Made by a program: the position numbers and the translations under genes. From the NCBI RefSeq assembly GCF_002812485.1, contig NZ_CP025003.1:3348001-3412000 (forward strand): a DNA stretch of 64,000 bases. The letters are read 5' to 3'. The first letter of the stretch is position 1. Every line of letters begins with the position of its first letter. The stretch comes from Dickeya fangzhongdai (GTDB lineage Bacteria > Pseudomonadota > Gammaproteobacteria > Enterobacterales > Enterobacteriaceae). This document shows, piece after piece, positions 29,058 to 39,226 of the stretch. Under the pieces are notes generated by a model. It saw nothing but the letters and a program-made list of their open reading frames with translations, was not told the origin of the DNA and ran no database searches.

Positions 29058-29954
29058 ATGTCTCTTGTTCGGCTGAGAACCTTTATTGAGGTGTATCGAC
29101 AACGCTCTATCAGCGGCGCCGCACGCACGCTTAACCTGACGCAGCCTGCGGTATCACAGCATGTCGCCGGTTTGGAAACGTCGATTGGGCGACCACTGTT
29201 TGAGCGGCAAACGCGAGGCGTCGTCCCCACGTCGGTGGCCGATGAACTGGCGGCGGATATTGGCGATCGGCTGGATGAGGCGGAAAACGCACTGGCCTCG
29301 GTGAAAGCGCGTTCACTGGAATTGGCTGGCGCATTACAAATCATTGGTCATGCGGATTTTCTGGCCGAAGTCGTAGCCAAACAATTGTTGCCGCTGCTGG
29401 AGGTGGGGGTGCGCGTCCGGATGCAAACCGGGGATTACGACGCGATTACCCAAAGCCTGATTGAGGGCTACTGTGATCTGGGGATCTCGGCGGCGCCCTC
29501 GCATGACACCCGGTTGAAAAGCGAGCTGATGCTGACCGACGAAGTGATGGCGGTCGCGTCGCCCCAGGTCGTCGCCCGGCTGATGAACACGCCGGATACC
29601 CTGGCGGCGATGCAAACCGAACCGGTGCTGGCCTATAGCCTGACGCTCCCGCTTATCGATAACTGGTTTACGGCGAACCGTGTGCAGGCGCCGGCCATCC
29701 TTCCCGCCATGGTCGGGCAAGACTTACGCGCCTTATGCAGCCTGTTGTGCCAGGGATTTGGCTGGAGCGCCCTGCCTGCGTATTTATGCACGCCCTATAT
29801 CGAACGAGGAGAGCTGAGTGAAATTCCCGCCCCCGTAGCGCGTGCCAGCCGAAGTTACTATTTACTCTGGCAACCCAGCGCGCTGCGCCAGCCGCGCGTC
29901 GCCCATGCCAGACAGGCGTTACTGTTTCGGTTAAGACAAAAACACGGGCTGTAG
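29058..29954 (+). CDS. LysR family transcriptional regulator
   Basis: LysR-type regulator of 298 residues. The winged helix-turn-helix covers 1-60 (RTFIEVYRQRSISGAARTLNLTQPAVSQHVAGLE), followed by a linker helix and a periplasmic-binding-protein-like effector domain (about 90-290). Divergent placement next to the aldehyde dehydrogenase operon suggests that it controls that operon, perhaps in response to aromatic aldehydes. Effector and sign of control are unknown. Confidence 0.92.
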   Translation: MSLVRLRTFIEVYRQRSISGAARTLNLTQPAVSQHVAGLETSIGRPLFERQTRGVVPTSVADELAADIGDRLDEAENALASVKARSLELAGALQIIGHADFLAEVVAKQLLPLLEVGVRVRMQTGDYDAITQSLIEGYCDLGISAAPSHDTRLKSELMLTDEVMAVASPQVVARLMNTPDTLAAMQTEPVLAYSLTLPLIDNWFTANRVQAPAILPAMVGQDLRALCSLLCQGFGWSALPAYLCTPYIERGELSEIPAPVARASRSYYLLWQPSALRQPRVAHARQALLFRLRQKHGL

Positions 29955-30011
29955 ATTTGTCGCGCCGTTGAGACAGCCGGATGATGTCCGGGCCAGAAGA
30001 TACGCCTGTTA

Positions 30012-30046
30012 GATTTCGTGACCGCACGCCTGCCGGTCACGAAATC
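30012..30046. terminator. Long hairpin between lysR and yfcL
   Basis: Perfect 13-bp stem GATTTCGTGACCG (30012-30024) and CGGTCACGAAATC (30034-30046), 9-nt loop, between convergent genes. There is no T-run on either strand, so it may be a transcript-end stabiliser rather than a simple intrinsic terminator. Confidence 0.65.
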
Positions 30047-30117
30047 AGGTTCAGCGAAGGGTTAAGACCCCATCACAGGTCGACACAGGCGGGCGCCCAT
30101 TCCGACCCTCGCGCGTG

Positions 30118-30396
30118 TTACTGCAATTGCGCCTGCTGATACAACGATTCCCAAACCTGGGCGACCAGCGCCTGATCCGGCGGCGACAGCTCGCCGTTAT
30201 TAATCGCCTTGTTCAGGCTGTCCTGTACCCGGGCATGCAGCGCCTGCGCCGTCTGTTCGCCATGCGCTTCGGCTTCCGCCACCGCCAGCGTCAGGTGGCC
30301 GCGCAGGTAACCGCTGGCAAACAGTTCATCATCGCTGGCGTGCTCCACCATATTGTCAATCAGCGTCAGGATGCGCGCCTCGAATTCTGCGATCAT
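30118..30396 (-). CDS. yfcL: YfcL family protein
   Basis: Small cytosolic protein of unknown function (92 aa, as in E. coli). The sequence follows E. coli YfcL closely ([32 protein letters not shown]). It is last in the prmB-aroC-mepA-yfcA-epmC-yfcL run, 35 bp after epmC. Confidence 0.93.
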   Translation of the reverse strand: MIAEFEARILTLIDNMVEHASDDELFASGYLRGHLTLAVAEAEAHGEQTAQALHARVQDSLNKAINNGELSPPDQALVAQVWESLYQQAQLQ

Positions 30397-30431
30397 TAAT
30401 GGTCCTCAGTTATCGTGTTGCCCGCCGATCA

Positions 30432-30995
30432 TCACAGATCGGCCGGATAAGGAAAGTCCGCCGCGGTTTGCGGCGCAGTGTGGTAAAAGTCCCGCAGCGC
30501 CTGAATAAAGCGCGCAGGTCGGCCGGGCACGCCCTGTTGCAGATAAATCATGACCTGCGCGTGCACCCGGCGCTGGAAAGCGATGCGATCCGGATCGACA
30601 TCGCCATCCAGATTGTCGCAGCTGACATTAAACGGAAAGCCGGCGGCCACGCAGAACATCCACTCCAGCGCCTGCGGTTTGATTTCCACCGACTCAAACT
30701 GGCTCTGGGTCGCGGCGTCGCGTCCGTCCGGACAGTACCAATAGCCGAAATCCACCAATTTGCGCCGCTCTTCACCGGCGATGCACCAGTGGGAAATCTC
30801 GTGCATGCCGCTGGCATAAAACCCGTGTGCGAACACAATGCGGTGATACGGCGCCTGATCGTCGGCCGGCAGGTAAATAGGCTCATCGTCGCCCTTCACC
30901 AGCCGGGTGTTGTATTCCTCGCTAAAACACCGGTTGAATACGGCGATCAACTGGTCGTAATGGTGAGTGTGTGCAGTTTCAGTCAACATCGTCAT
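30432..30995 (-). CDS. epmC: Elongation factor P hydroxylase EpmC (YfcM)
   Basis: Hydroxylates the beta-lysylated Lys34 of EF-P, the last step of the EpmA/EpmB/EpmC modification pathway. FAHGFYASGMHEISHWCIAG contains the HExxH-like iron-binding motif, and DFGYWYCPDGRDA is the second family block. Length 187. The start shares one base with the yfcA stop, so the two are coupled. epmA and epmB are not in the window. Confidence 0.94.
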   Translation of the reverse strand: MTMLTETAHTHHYDQLIAVFNRCFSEEYNTRLVKGDDEPIYLPADDQAPYHRIVFAHGFYASGMHEISHWCIAGEERRKLVDFGYWYCPDGRDAATQSQFESVEIKPQALEWMFCVAAGFPFNVSCDNLDGDVDPDRIAFQRRVHAQVMIYLQQGVPGRPARFIQALRDFYHTAPQTAADFPYPADL

Positions 30996-31795
30996 CAGAA
31001 TAGCTGTCCCAGCCAGCGGGCAATCTCGCTGCCGTGGTTGTCATGAATCAATTTGATGCTCATCAGGGCGGACATGATCACCAGCATCGGGCGAATCAGT
31101 TTCTGCCCCTTGGTCAGCACCATTCTGGCCCCCAGCCGGGCGCCGATAATCTGCCCGACCAGCATGACCAAACCCACGCCCCATACCACCTGACCGCCCA
31201 GCATGAAAAACACCAGGCCGCCGAAATTGGAGGTGAAATTGAGCACTTTGGCGTGCGCGGTGGCTTTCGCCAGATTGAAACCCAGCAGGGTGACGTAGGC
31301 CAGCGCATAAAACGACCCGGCACCCGGCCCGAAGAAGCCGTCGTAAAACCCGACGCAGGCGCCGCCCAGCAGGGAAAACGGCAACAGCGACAGGCGCGCA
31401 TGCCGATCCTCATCCCCCACTTTCGGCATCAGCAGAAAATAGAGGCCGATACCGATCACCAGCACCGGCAGCAACTTACGCAGGAAATCGGCGTGAATCT
31501 GCTGAATCAGCCAGGCGCCGAACATCGCGCCCAGCAAGGTCAGCGGCACCGCCAGCTTCAGTATTCGCATGTCCACCGCTTTGCGGCGGATGAAATACAG
31601 GCTGGCGGAAAACGAACCGCCCACCGCCTGCAATTTGTTGGTCGCCAGCACCTGAGCGGGCGACAGCCCCGCCGCCAGCAACACCGGAATGGACAGCAAC
31701 CCGCCGCCGCCGGCGATCGAATCCACAAATCCGGCGATCACGCTAGCCAGAAACAACAGGGCCAGAATATCCGGCCCAACAACGAACCATTCCAT
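30995..31795 (-). CDS. yfcA: YfcA, TauE/SafE family sulfite or anion exporter-like protein
   Basis: Inner-membrane protein (266 aa, about eight hydrophobic segments) of the TauE/SafE family, whose members export sulfite or organosulfonates; the substrate of YfcA is unknown. Family blocks are GFVDSIAGGGGLLSIPVLL and the repeat-like GACVGFYDGFFGPGAGSF, giving the two internal TauE halves. It lies 3 bp after mepA and overlaps epmC by one base. Confidence 0.93.
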   Translation of the reverse strand: MEWFVVGPDILALLFLASVIAGFVDSIAGGGGLLSIPVLLAAGLSPAQVLATNKLQAVGGSFSASLYFIRRKAVDMRILKLAVPLTLLGAMFGAWLIQQIHADFLRKLLPVLVIGIGLYFLLMPKVGDEDRHARLSLLPFSLLGGACVGFYDGFFGPGAGSFYALAYVTLLGFNLAKATAHAKVLNFTSNFGGLVFFMLGGQVVWGVGLVMLVGQIIGARLGARMVLTKGQKLIRPMLVIMSALMSIKLIHDNHGSEIARWLGQLF

Positions 31796-31798
31796 GAA

Positions 31799-32629
31799 TT
31801 ATTCCGCAATCAGATGGCGATCAAGCAACGCCTGACAGGAAGGCGGCAACGGGGGAGGCGTCGTTTTGGCCGGCGGTTCGGCGCCCGGTTTGCGCGGCTG
31901 GAACCAGCTGTTCAGTTCAGCGCCGCATCCGTCGCCCGCTGGCGGCGCATCCTGATCCTGACATTCCAGACTATCCGCCGGACAACGCAGCCGCACATGC
32001 ATGTGCGCGCGATGGGCGAACCACGGCCGGACCTTGTGCAGCCAGTTGCGATCGCCGCCGGCTTCCAGGCACAGTTGCTTTTTGATGGCCGGATTGACGA
32101 AAATGCGCGTTACGTCATTATCCTGCGCTGCCGTCTTCACCAGCTTCAGCACATCCGGCGACCATGCGCGCGGATTGACGTTTTTACCGTCCGCCAGCAC
32201 CAGATCCAGCGGTTGCGGCTGCAGCAACTGCTGCTGACTCCAGCGCTGACGCGGCAGTTGCAGCCAGATATCCACATCCAGCCCCGACTGATGGCTGGCG
32301 TGACCGCTGTTGAACCGTCCGCCGGCCGGCATGCCCATGTCGCCGATCAGCACGGTGCCGCCGGTGGCGCGATGCACGCCGGCGCTGAGACGATGGATGA
32401 ACGCCAGCAGGTCCGGATGACCGAAGTAACGCCGCTGGTCGACGCGCATCACCTGATAATCAGACGACTGCAGCGACAGCGGCTGTGCGCCGATGATACA
32501 ACCATTGGCAAACGCGCCGATGGCCTGAGGCTGGCCTGCCACCGGGTGGGTTATCTCCTGCCACGGTGTCTTCGCCAGCGCGGCGCTGCAAAACAGCAGC
32601 GCCACCATCCCAATCCAGTTTGTTTTCAT
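31799..32629 (-). CDS. mepA: Penicillin-insensitive murein endopeptidase MepA
   Basis: Periplasmic LAS-type metallopeptidase that cuts D-Ala-mDAP cross-links. The signal peptide is residues 1-19 (ends SAALA). Zinc ligands are visible: His110/His113 and Asp120 in [15 protein letters not shown], and His in AHMHVRLRC. Conserved cysteines and a Pro-rich C-terminus follow. Length 276 against 274 in E. coli. The position between aroC and yfcA is as in E. coli. Confidence 0.96.
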   Translation of the reverse strand: MKTNWIGMVALLFCSAALAKTPWQEITHPVAGQPQAIGAFANGCIIGAQPLSLQSSDYQVMRVDQRRYFGHPDLLAFIHRLSAGVHRATGGTVLIGDMGMPAGGRFNSGHASHQSGLDVDIWLQLPRQRWSQQQLLQPQPLDLVLADGKNVNPRAWSPDVLKLVKTAAQDNDVTRIFVNPAIKKQLCLEAGGDRNWLHKVRPWFAHRAHMHVRLRCPADSLECQDQDAPPAGDGCGAELNSWFQPRKPGAEPPAKTTPPPLPPSCQALLDRHLIAE

Positions 32630-32675
32630 TGTTTTATGGTATTCGTGTTCGGTGTATTACCGTGTTTTTATAGTG

Positions 32676-33761
32676 TTACCAACGGGGAACCTGGCTCGTC
32701 ACGTCCGCGCACTGTGCGCGCTGGCGCAGCAGATGATCCATCAGGACAATCGCCATCATCGCTTCGGCAATCGGCACCGCGCGGATTCCCACGCACGGGT
32801 CATGGCGACCGCGGGTGATCATTTCCGTTGCGTCGCCGTCGCGGGTGATGGTGCGCCCCGGCACGGTGATGCTGGAAGTCGGTTTCAGCGCCAGATGGGC
32901 GGTGATCGCCTGACCGCTGCTGATGCCGCCCAGAATGCCGCCCGCATGGTTGCTCTGAAAGCCTTCCGGGGTGATTTCATCACGGTTTTCGCTGCCGCGA
33001 CGGTTCACTACCGCGAAGCCGTCGCCGATTTCCACGCCTTTGACGGCGTTGATGCTCATCAGCGCGTGGGCCAGATCGGCGTCAAGACGATCAAACACCG
33101 GCTCGCCTAACCCCGGCGGCACCGACTCAGCCACCACCGTGATTTTCGCGCCGATGGAATCGCCCTCTTTTTTCAGGGCGCGCATCAGTTCATCCAGCGC
33201 GTCGAGCTTGTCCGCGTCCGGGCAGAAAAACGGGTTTTGCTCCACCTGCGCCCACTCTTTCAGTTCGCACACCACATCGCCCATCTGCGCCAGATAGCCG
33301 TGGATCACCACACCGTGCAGCTGTTGCAGGTATTTTTTGGCAATGGCGCCGGCGGCCACGCGCATAGCGGTTTCACGGGCGGAAGAGCGACCGCCGCCGC
33401 GGTAATCGCGGATGCCGTATTTCTGCTCATAGGTGTAATCGGCGTGACCGGGGCGGAACAGATCCTTGATAGCGCTGTAGTCCTGCGAGCGCTGATCGGT
33501 ATTTTCAATTAACAGACCGATACTGGTGCCGGTAGTCACGCCTTCAAACACCCCGGACAGAATACGCACCTGATCCGGCTCGCGGCGCTGGGTGGTGTAA
33601 CGAGAAGTCCCCGGACGACGACGGTCCAGGTCGTGCTGCAAATCGGCCTCGGTCAGCGGAATACCCGGCGGTACGCCATCCACCACGCATCCCAGAGCGA
33701 TGCCATGAGATTCACCAAAGGTGGTGACACGGAAAAACTGACCAATACTGTTTCCTGCCAT
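32676..33761 (-). CDS. aroC: Chorismate synthase
   Basis: Converts EPSP to chorismate with reduced FMN, the last shikimate-pathway step. [31 protein letters not shown] and [14 protein letters not shown] are the three chorismate synthase signatures. The ATG at 33759-33761 gives 361 residues as in E. coli, with AAGGAG five bases upstream; a GTG directly before it is in frame but too close. Chorismate also feeds catechol siderophore synthesis. It is 72 bp downstream of prmB. Confidence 0.98.
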   Translation of the reverse strand: MAGNSIGQFFRVTTFGESHGIALGCVVDGVPPGIPLTEADLQHDLDRRRPGTSRYTTQRREPDQVRILSGVFEGVTTGTSIGLLIENTDQRSQDYSAIKDLFRPGHADYTYEQKYGIRDYRGGGRSSARETAMRVAAGAIAKKYLQQLHGVVIHGYLAQMGDVVCELKEWAQVEQNPFFCPDADKLDALDELMRALKKEGDSIGAKITVVAESVPPGLGEPVFDRLDADLAHALMSINAVKGVEIGDGFAVVNRRGSENRDEITPEGFQSNHAGGILGGISSGQAITAHLALKPTSSITVPGRTITRDGDATEMITRGRHDPCVGIRAVPIAEAMMAIVLMDHLLRQRAQCADVTSQVPRW

Positions 33762-33833
33762 CACGGCTCCTTAGCATTGAAAAAACATCAGGGCGCCAGA
33801 CGGATATTTACCGCCCGCCGCCCTGCGGAGGGA

Positions 33834-34766
33834 TTAATCCCGGTAAAGGCTGAAATGCGCCTGACAGTCCAGCAGTTGGGAACGGGTCAACATGAAGACG
33901 CCGTCGCCGCCGTTGTCGAACTCCAGCCAGGTAAACGGAATATCCGGATACTGCTCCATCAGGTGCACCATGCTGTTGCCGACTTCACAAATCAGCACGC
34001 CCTCTTCGGTAAGAAAGTCCGGCGCGCATGCCAGAATCCGGCGCACCAGCTTCAGGCCGTCGCTGCCCGCCGCCAGTCCCAGCTCCGGTTCGAAGCGGTA
34101 TTCCTGCGGCAGGTCGGCCATGTCTTCCTCATCCACGTACGGCGGATTGGTGACGATCAGGTCATACTGAATCGCCGGCAGGTCACGGAACAGGTCGGAA
34201 CGGATCGGCGTCACGTTGTATTCCATGCCGTGCTGCTGGATATTCTGTTCGGTCACCGCCAGCGCCTCGTCGGAAATATCTACTGCATCCACTTCCGCTT
34301 CGGGGAACGCCTGAGCGCAGGCGATGGCGATGCAACCGCTGCCGGTGCACAAATCAAGAATATGATGCGGCGCGTTGGGCAACAGCGACGCAAAGCGATT
34401 GTTGATCAACTCGCCAATCGGCGAACGGGGCACCAGCACCCGCTCATCGACATAAAACTCCAGTCCGCAAAACCAGGCCTTGTTCGTCAGATAAGCCACC
34501 GGAATACGCTCGTTGACGCGGCGAATCACCCGCTCGACGATGCGATGACGCTCGCTGGACGTCAGCCGGGCGAGGTACATGTCTTCCGGAATATCGATCG
34601 GCAAAAACAGACTGGGCAGCACCAGTTGCAGCGCCTCATCCCACGGATTATCGGTGCCGTGTCCATAGTAGACGTTGGCGGCGTTAAACCGGCTCACTGT
34701 CCAGCGCAGCATATCCTGAATGGTATGCAGATCGTTGACCGCCTCATCGACGAAAATTTTGTCCAA
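33834..34766 (-). CDS. prmB: Ribosomal protein L3 N5-glutamine methyltransferase PrmB
   Basis: SAM-dependent methyltransferase that modifies Gln150 of ribosomal protein L3. Motif I is [13 protein letters not shown] and the glutamine-methylating motif is NPPY ([14 protein letters not shown]). The frame is open to 34916, but a strong GGAGGA lies five bases before TTG at 34764-34766. That start gives [12 protein letters not shown] and 310 residues, exactly the E. coli length. It heads the prmB-aroC-mepA-yfcA-epmC-yfcL run and is divergent from smrB. Confidence 0.95.
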   Translation of the reverse strand: MDKIFVDEAVNDLHTIQDMLRWTVSRFNAANVYYGHGTDNPWDEALQLVLPSLFLPIDIPEDMYLARLTSSERHRIVERVIRRVNERIPVAYLTNKAWFCGLEFYVDERVLVPRSPIGELINNRFASLLPNAPHHILDLCTGSGCIAIACAQAFPEAEVDAVDISDEALAVTEQNIQQHGMEYNVTPIRSDLFRDLPAIQYDLIVTNPPYVDEEDMADLPQEYRFEPELGLAAGSDGLKLVRRILACAPDFLTEEGVLICEVGNSMVHLMEQYPDIPFTWLEFDNGGDGVFMLTRSQLLDCQAHFSLYRD

Positions 34767-34926
34767 GTTTGTCCTCCACAGACTACTGTCTCTGTAATCG
34801 CATGTTTCTGTGATGGCAATAGTTTGCCATGAAGACGGCGACAAATCAGCAGATATCACCGCCGGACGGCGCGGAGCGGGGGATGCAACGATAAGGTTTT
34901 GTTTAGCGACCGGCACGGAACAGGTA

Positions 34927-34977
34927 AACTATGCGAATATCAAAACTATGCGGACACCGAAACTATGCGGATACCGT
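34927..34977. repeat. Three tandem 17-bp repeats upstream of smrB
   Basis: AACTATGCGAATATCAA, AACTATGCGGACACCGA and AACTATGCGGATACCGT lie head to tail at 34927-34943, 34944-34960 and 34961-34977, in the smrB-prmB divergent region and ending 46 bp before smrB. The shared AACTATGCG core in every unit looks like a cluster of protein-binding sites or a replication-slippage product. Confidence 0.8.
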
Positions 34978-35023
34978 ATTGAGGTTCTGCAACAGAACCG
35001 CGACGATGACAGAGTGACGCAAA

Positions 35024-35566
35024 ATGAAAAAAAAATTCATGCTTGATGACGAGGAGCAGGCGCTTTTCCGCACGTCGGTGGCGGGCGCCACCCGGTTACG
35101 TCAGGACACCTATGTTCACCGTCCGGCCCGTACCAAACCCGGCGCATTGCCGCCACGACGGATGATTCAGGAACAGGTGGACGCCAGTTTCTATTTCTCG
35201 GACGAATTCCAGCCGCAACTGGAGAATGACGGGCCGACGCGCTATGTCCGGCCGGGCGCCAGTCATTACGAGCTGAAGAAACTGCGTCGCGGCGACTATT
35301 CGCCGGAACTGTTTTTGGATTTGCACGGACTGACGCAGCTGGAAGCCAAGCAGGAACTGGGGGCGCTGCTGGCCGCCTGTCGGCGCGAACATGTCTACTG
35401 CGCCTGCGTGATGCACGGCCACGGCAAACACATTCTTAAACAGCAAACGCCGTTGTGGCTGGCCCAACACCCGGACGTGCTGGCGTTTCATCAGGCGCCG
35501 AAGGAATTCGGCGGCAATGCGGCCTTACTGGTGCTGGTGGCGCAGGAAAGCGCCGACGAGGAATAA
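35024..35566 (+). CDS. smrB: SmrB, ribosome-rescue endonuclease
   Basis: Smr-domain endonuclease that in E. coli cuts mRNA between collided ribosomes. The N-terminal segment has [11 protein letters not shown] and HRPARTK. The Smr domain (about 95-175) has [18 protein letters not shown] and the catalytic-type block [15 protein letters not shown]. Length 180 against 183 in E. coli. It is divergent from prmB, which is methylating a ribosomal protein, and convergent with sixA. Confidence 0.95.
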   Translation: MKKKFMLDDEEQALFRTSVAGATRLRQDTYVHRPARTKPGALPPRRMIQEQVDASFYFSDEFQPQLENDGPTRYVRPGASHYELKKLRRGDYSPELFLDLHGLTQLEAKQELGALLAACRREHVYCACVMHGHGKHILKQQTPLWLAQHPDVLAFHQAPKEFGGNAALLVLVAQESADEE

Positions 35567-35633
35567 CCCTCCTCTCCTCACCTTCTTCGCCGTTCTGGAA
35601 AATCGCCTGCGGCGGGAAACCGTATGAAAACCG

Positions 35634-35659
35634 AACAGGAGCCGCTAACGGCGCCTGTT
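35634..35659. terminator. Hairpin between smrB and sixA
   Basis: AACAGG-A-GCCG (35634-35644), loop CTAA, CGGC-G-CCTGTT (35649-35659): 10 pairs with one A/G mismatch, between convergent genes. Confidence 0.6.
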
Positions 35660-35668
35660 GTCGGACGA

Positions 35669-36154
35669 TCAGGGTTTAACTTTGGCCGTCAGTTGGGACG
35701 GCGTGACCTGCCAGTGGTATACGCCCGCACCGGAGACATCATCCAGCTCGACGCTGGCAATGGCCGACGTGGCGAACATGGGCGCGGTCTCAGACGGGCA
35801 CAGCCCGGCGACCAGATATCCCACCAGCGGCAGGTGGGATATCACCAGCACCGCGCTGGTGCCTTCTTTCGCCAGCGCCAGCAGATAGTCGCACACCAGT
35901 TCGGCGTTGCCTCCCGGCGTCAGCTCCGGCAGACATTCACTTTCCGGCAGCGGCAACACCTCCGCCACGACCTGCAACGTCTGCTGAGCCCGTACGTAAG
36001 GGCTCACCAGTACCCGATCAATATCAATCGACTGATCGTTGAGCCAGGCTGCCATCTGACGAGATTCTTCATCTCCCCGGCTGCTTAAAGGCCGGAGCGC
36101 ATCACTGGCGGCGTCAGGTACGGCATCACCATGACGCATGATCAAAACTTGCAT
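35669..36154 (-). CDS. sixA: Phosphohistidine phosphatase SixA
   Basis: Removes phosphate from histidine residues; in E. coli it acts on the nitrogen phosphotransferase protein NPr and earlier was linked to ArcB. The histidine-phosphatase motif RHG is at residues 7-9 (catalytic His8 in MQVLIMRHGDAV), with SPYVRAQQT and the second catalytic His in VISHLPLVG. Length 161 as in E. coli. It is read away from a long AT-rich region. Confidence 0.96.
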   Translation of the reverse strand: MQVLIMRHGDAVPDAASDALRPLSSRGDEESRQMAAWLNDQSIDIDRVLVSPYVRAQQTLQVVAEVLPLPESECLPELTPGGNAELVCDYLLALAKEGTSAVLVISHLPLVGYLVAGLCPSETAPMFATSAIASVELDDVSGAGVYHWQVTPSQLTAKVKP

Positions 36155-37033
36155 ATTACACCGCTATATTGATGAAAAAGGGCAATAAAACCCTGGGGAT
36201 AGCTTCAGATTAGCTGAATCGGCACGGAGCCGTTTTGCGGCAGGTCACAGCCTGGTATCGGGCATCGCCACATCATGCTGATGGCGTTTTGACCAGCGCA
36301 AAGCGCATTTTTTTACCCCAATTGCCGGCGAATCGCAACCAACCGCATCATGCGCCACGCTGCGCCACGGCCCCGCAATCACGCCGTAGTCGGCAACCTC
36401 CCGTTTTTTCAGGCAATTAACCTTAATTTTTTCAGGGCAAAGCCGGCATCACGTCATCATAATATGCTGTCGGCTCGCTTTTAGATTTCATTTAACAGCA
36501 GTTTAGACTAAAAAATAATTTTCATTCAGATAAAAAAATTATCAATCCCCACAATACAGAATAAACCGGCACCGGTTTTATTTTTCTGACACTTTTACAC
36601 TTTTTCATCTTATAACCGCGGGAAACACTGGAAAAAATACCCCGCCTCACTATAGTGAACAGAGAAAACACCGGTGCCGAATACAGTACGTTTAAATAAT
36701 TCAGCGCGGTATTATGCCCAGCATTCAGGGAATTGTTGCACTGGGTGGTAAAAACGATGGACCGATTAAATAAAAAGCAAGCATTTTCAATAAAATACAA
36801 TTATCACTCCGCTAATGCATCATTGCATTCAGCATTTTTATCAATTAATTTTTTCACCTAAAAGTGAATCCGATAAATAAAGTTTTTCGTCAGCCAATAA
36901 AATAATTTTTTAAACAAGATTGGGTTATTTCATTCAAAAAATCTGCCTTTCGGCTTTTTAATTTATTATTTACTCATCCGACAAGAATAAAAAACGAGGG
37001 TGGATAACGGGTTTAGGTTTCTCCTTCACCCGC
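36155..37033. other. Long AT-rich region between fadJ and sixA
   Basis: 879 bp without a supportable gene and much richer in A+T than its neighbours (especially 36470-36990). A plus-strand terminator-like hairpin lies at 36563-36585 (AAACCG-GCAC-CGGTTT, then TATTTTT), which could end a small RNA starting near 36470. A minus-strand frame covers 36522-36800; its inner ATG at 36608 would give a 28-residue basic-then-hydrophobic peptide but has no ribosome site. I assign neither. Confidence 0.45.
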
Positions 37034-39226
37034 TCAGCGCTCCGTTTCATCAGCAAAGCCAACCAGCTGCGACTGTCGCCGGAGCAGCCCTTCCGCTGGC
37101 GCAAACCGATCGCCGTACTGCGCCTGCAACGACAGCAGGGTTCCCACCACCGTTTCTATCCCTAATTGATTCATGTAGTGGAACGGGCCGCCCAGAAACG
37201 GCGGAAATCCGATTCCCATCACCGCACCGATGTCGCCGTCGCCTGGACGGCGGATCACTCCTTCATCCAGACAGCGCACCGCCTCATTCAGCATCATCAT
37301 GACGCAGCGCTGCGCAATCAGCGCCGGATCCAGATGCGCTTTGGGCGTCACATCCAGCAATGGATAGAGGCTGCCATCGGACACTTTGCCCCGACGCCGC
37401 CACAAACCGCATAACCGTTCATAACGCGACTGATCGTAGCGATAAAAGCCGCGGCCGTTCTTGCGGCCTTTACGATTGTCGCGGGCAATGGCTTCCAGCG
37501 CCGGCGGCGCACAAAACCGCTCGCCCAGTTCCGCCACCAGTACCGGTACAATCTTCATCGCCACATCAATCCCCACCTCATCCAGCAAGGTAAAGGGGCC
37601 GACAGGGAAACCGAAACGCACCAGCGCCTGATCAACCGATTCGACCGGTTCGCCTTCCAGCAGGCAGCGAGCCGCTTCATTCAGGTAAGGCGCCAGAATA
37701 CGGTTAACATAAAACCCGGCTTTATCCGCTACCACGATCGCGGTCTTGCCCTGCTTCTTCGCCAGCGCCACCGTGGTGGACAACGTCTGCTCGCTGGTTC
37801 CGGCATGCGGAATAACTTCAACCAGCGGCATCTTGTCCACCGGGCTGAAATAGTGCAGGCCAATCACCTGCTCGGGCCGGCTGGCGCCGGCGGCGATCTG
37901 ATGAATCGGCAGCGACGACGTATTGGTGGCAAACACCGCATGCGGCGGCGTCACCGCTTCGGTTTCCCGCACCATCTGCTGTTTGAGCGCCAAATCTTCG
38001 AATACCGCTTCCACTACCACATCGACGCGCTCAAATCCCCGGTAATCGGTCCCGCCGGAAATCAGGCTCATTTGCCGCCGCTGCTCTGCGGGCGTGATGC
38101 GGCGGCGCTCGACCTGTTTGCTCAACCGTTGCCAGCTGTTGCGCAGCGCGAGGGTGATGCCTTGCTCATGAATATCTTTAATCCTTACCGGCAATCGGCC
38201 GTTCAGCGCGGTGACGCCGGCGATGCCGCCGCCCATCAAACCACCGCCCAGCACCCCGACCCGGCGCAGTGGGCCGGGTTCGACCGGCGCGCCCCGATCT
38301 TTTTTCAGGGCCGTGGCGGTAAAAAACAGTCGCCGCAACGCCACGGACTCCGGCGACGCCACCAGTCGGCCGAAAGCGCGAGCCTCCGCTTGATAGCCAG
38401 CCTGACTGCCCTGCTCCAGACCACGCCGCACCACCGCCAGGATACGCGCCGTCGCCGGGTAATTGCCCTGGGTTTTCGCCTGCGTCTGTCGCCGCACCCG
38501 CTCAAACAGCCAGCGGCGTACGTAAGGCAGCATCAGTAACCGATGCCGCCAGCCGGGCGAAGACGGTTGGCGTTTACCCCGGCGGATAAAGCCCAGCGCC
38601 GCCTCCAGCAAGACCGCGTGCGGCACCACCTCATCCACCAACCCGAGCCGCCGCGCCTGAGTCGCCCGCAACTGCCGCCCGGTCAGGATCAACTCCAGCG
38701 CGCGGTCCACGCCAATCAGACGCGGCAGCCGCTGGGTGCCGCCTGCGCCCGGCAATAGCCCTAATTGCACTTCCGGCAACCCGAGACGGGTACTGTCGTC
38801 CGGCGTACAGAGGCGATAATCGCAAGCCAGCGCCAGTTCCAGCCCGCCGCCCAGACAGGCGCCGTGAATGGCCGCCACCACCGGGAACGGCAGATGGGCG
38901 ATCGCCTCCAGCGTTTCCTGCCCGGTTTCAGCCAGCGCCTGCGCCGCCGCCGCGTCGGCACAGGCATCCAGCATGCCGATATCCGCCCCGGCGATAAACG
39001 ATTCCGGCTTGCCGGAGAGGATAACCAGCCCTTGCAGGCCACTGTGCTGTCGGGCCTGCGTCAGCACCGCGCGCATCTGTTCCGCGAATTCCGCTTTCAG
39101 GGTATTCACTTTCTCGCCGGGGACATCCACGGTAATCACCCCGATATGATCGGGGCGTAGCGTCAGTTGGAAAGCGGCGTGCGCCTCATGTTCGTGCGCC
39201 TGATGCATCGAATTCAGCTCGGTCAT
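37034..39226 (-). CDS. fadJ: Fatty acid oxidation complex subunit alpha FadJ
   Basis: Anaerobic beta-oxidation enzyme with enoyl-CoA hydratase (N-terminal ~190 residues) and 3-hydroxyacyl-CoA dehydrogenase (from about 320) activities. The hydratase part has [11 protein letters not shown] and [17 protein letters not shown] with catalytic Glu residues. The NAD motif is [29 protein letters not shown] and GFGFPxGPF-like [16 protein letters not shown] are dehydrogenase signatures. Length 730 against 714 in E. coli. The start overlaps the fadI stop (ATGA). Confidence 0.97.
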   Translation of the reverse strand: MTELNSMHQAHEHEAHAAFQLTLRPDHIGVITVDVPGEKVNTLKAEFAEQMRAVLTQARQHSGLQGLVILSGKPESFIAGADIGMLDACADAAAAQALAETGQETLEAIAHLPFPVVAAIHGACLGGGLELALACDYRLCTPDDSTRLGLPEVQLGLLPGAGGTQRLPRLIGVDRALELILTGRQLRATQARRLGLVDEVVPHAVLLEAALGFIRRGKRQPSSPGWRHRLLMLPYVRRWLFERVRRQTQAKTQGNYPATARILAVVRRGLEQGSQAGYQAEARAFGRLVASPESVALRRLFFTATALKKDRGAPVEPGPLRRVGVLGGGLMGGGIAGVTALNGRLPVRIKDIHEQGITLALRNSWQRLSKQVERRRITPAEQRRQMSLISGGTDYRGFERVDVVVEAVFEDLALKQQMVRETEAVTPPHAVFATNTSSLPIHQIAAGASRPEQVIGLHYFSPVDKMPLVEVIPHAGTSEQTLSTTVALAKKQGKTAIVVADKAGFYVNRILAPYLNEAARCLLEGEPVESVDQALVRFGFPVGPFTLLDEVGIDVAMKIVPVLVAELGERFCAPPALEAIARDNRKGRKNGRGFYRYDQSRYERLCGLWRRRGKVSDGSLYPLLDVTPKAHLDPALIAQRCVMMMLNEAVRCLDEGVIRRPGDGDIGAVMGIGFPPFLGGPFHYMNQLGIETVVGTLLSLQAQYGDRFAPAEGLLRRQSQLVGFADETER

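Noticed and set aside
31034..32818. 594-codon open frame antisense to yfcA and mepA
   Set aside because: It crosses two well supported genes, is low-complexity His/Gln/Arg-rich, and has no recognisable motif.
36522..36800. 92-codon minus-strand frame in the sixA-fadJ gap
   Set aside because: No ribosome site, no family resemblance, and its composition is that of the AT-rich gap; mentioned only as a low-level lead.
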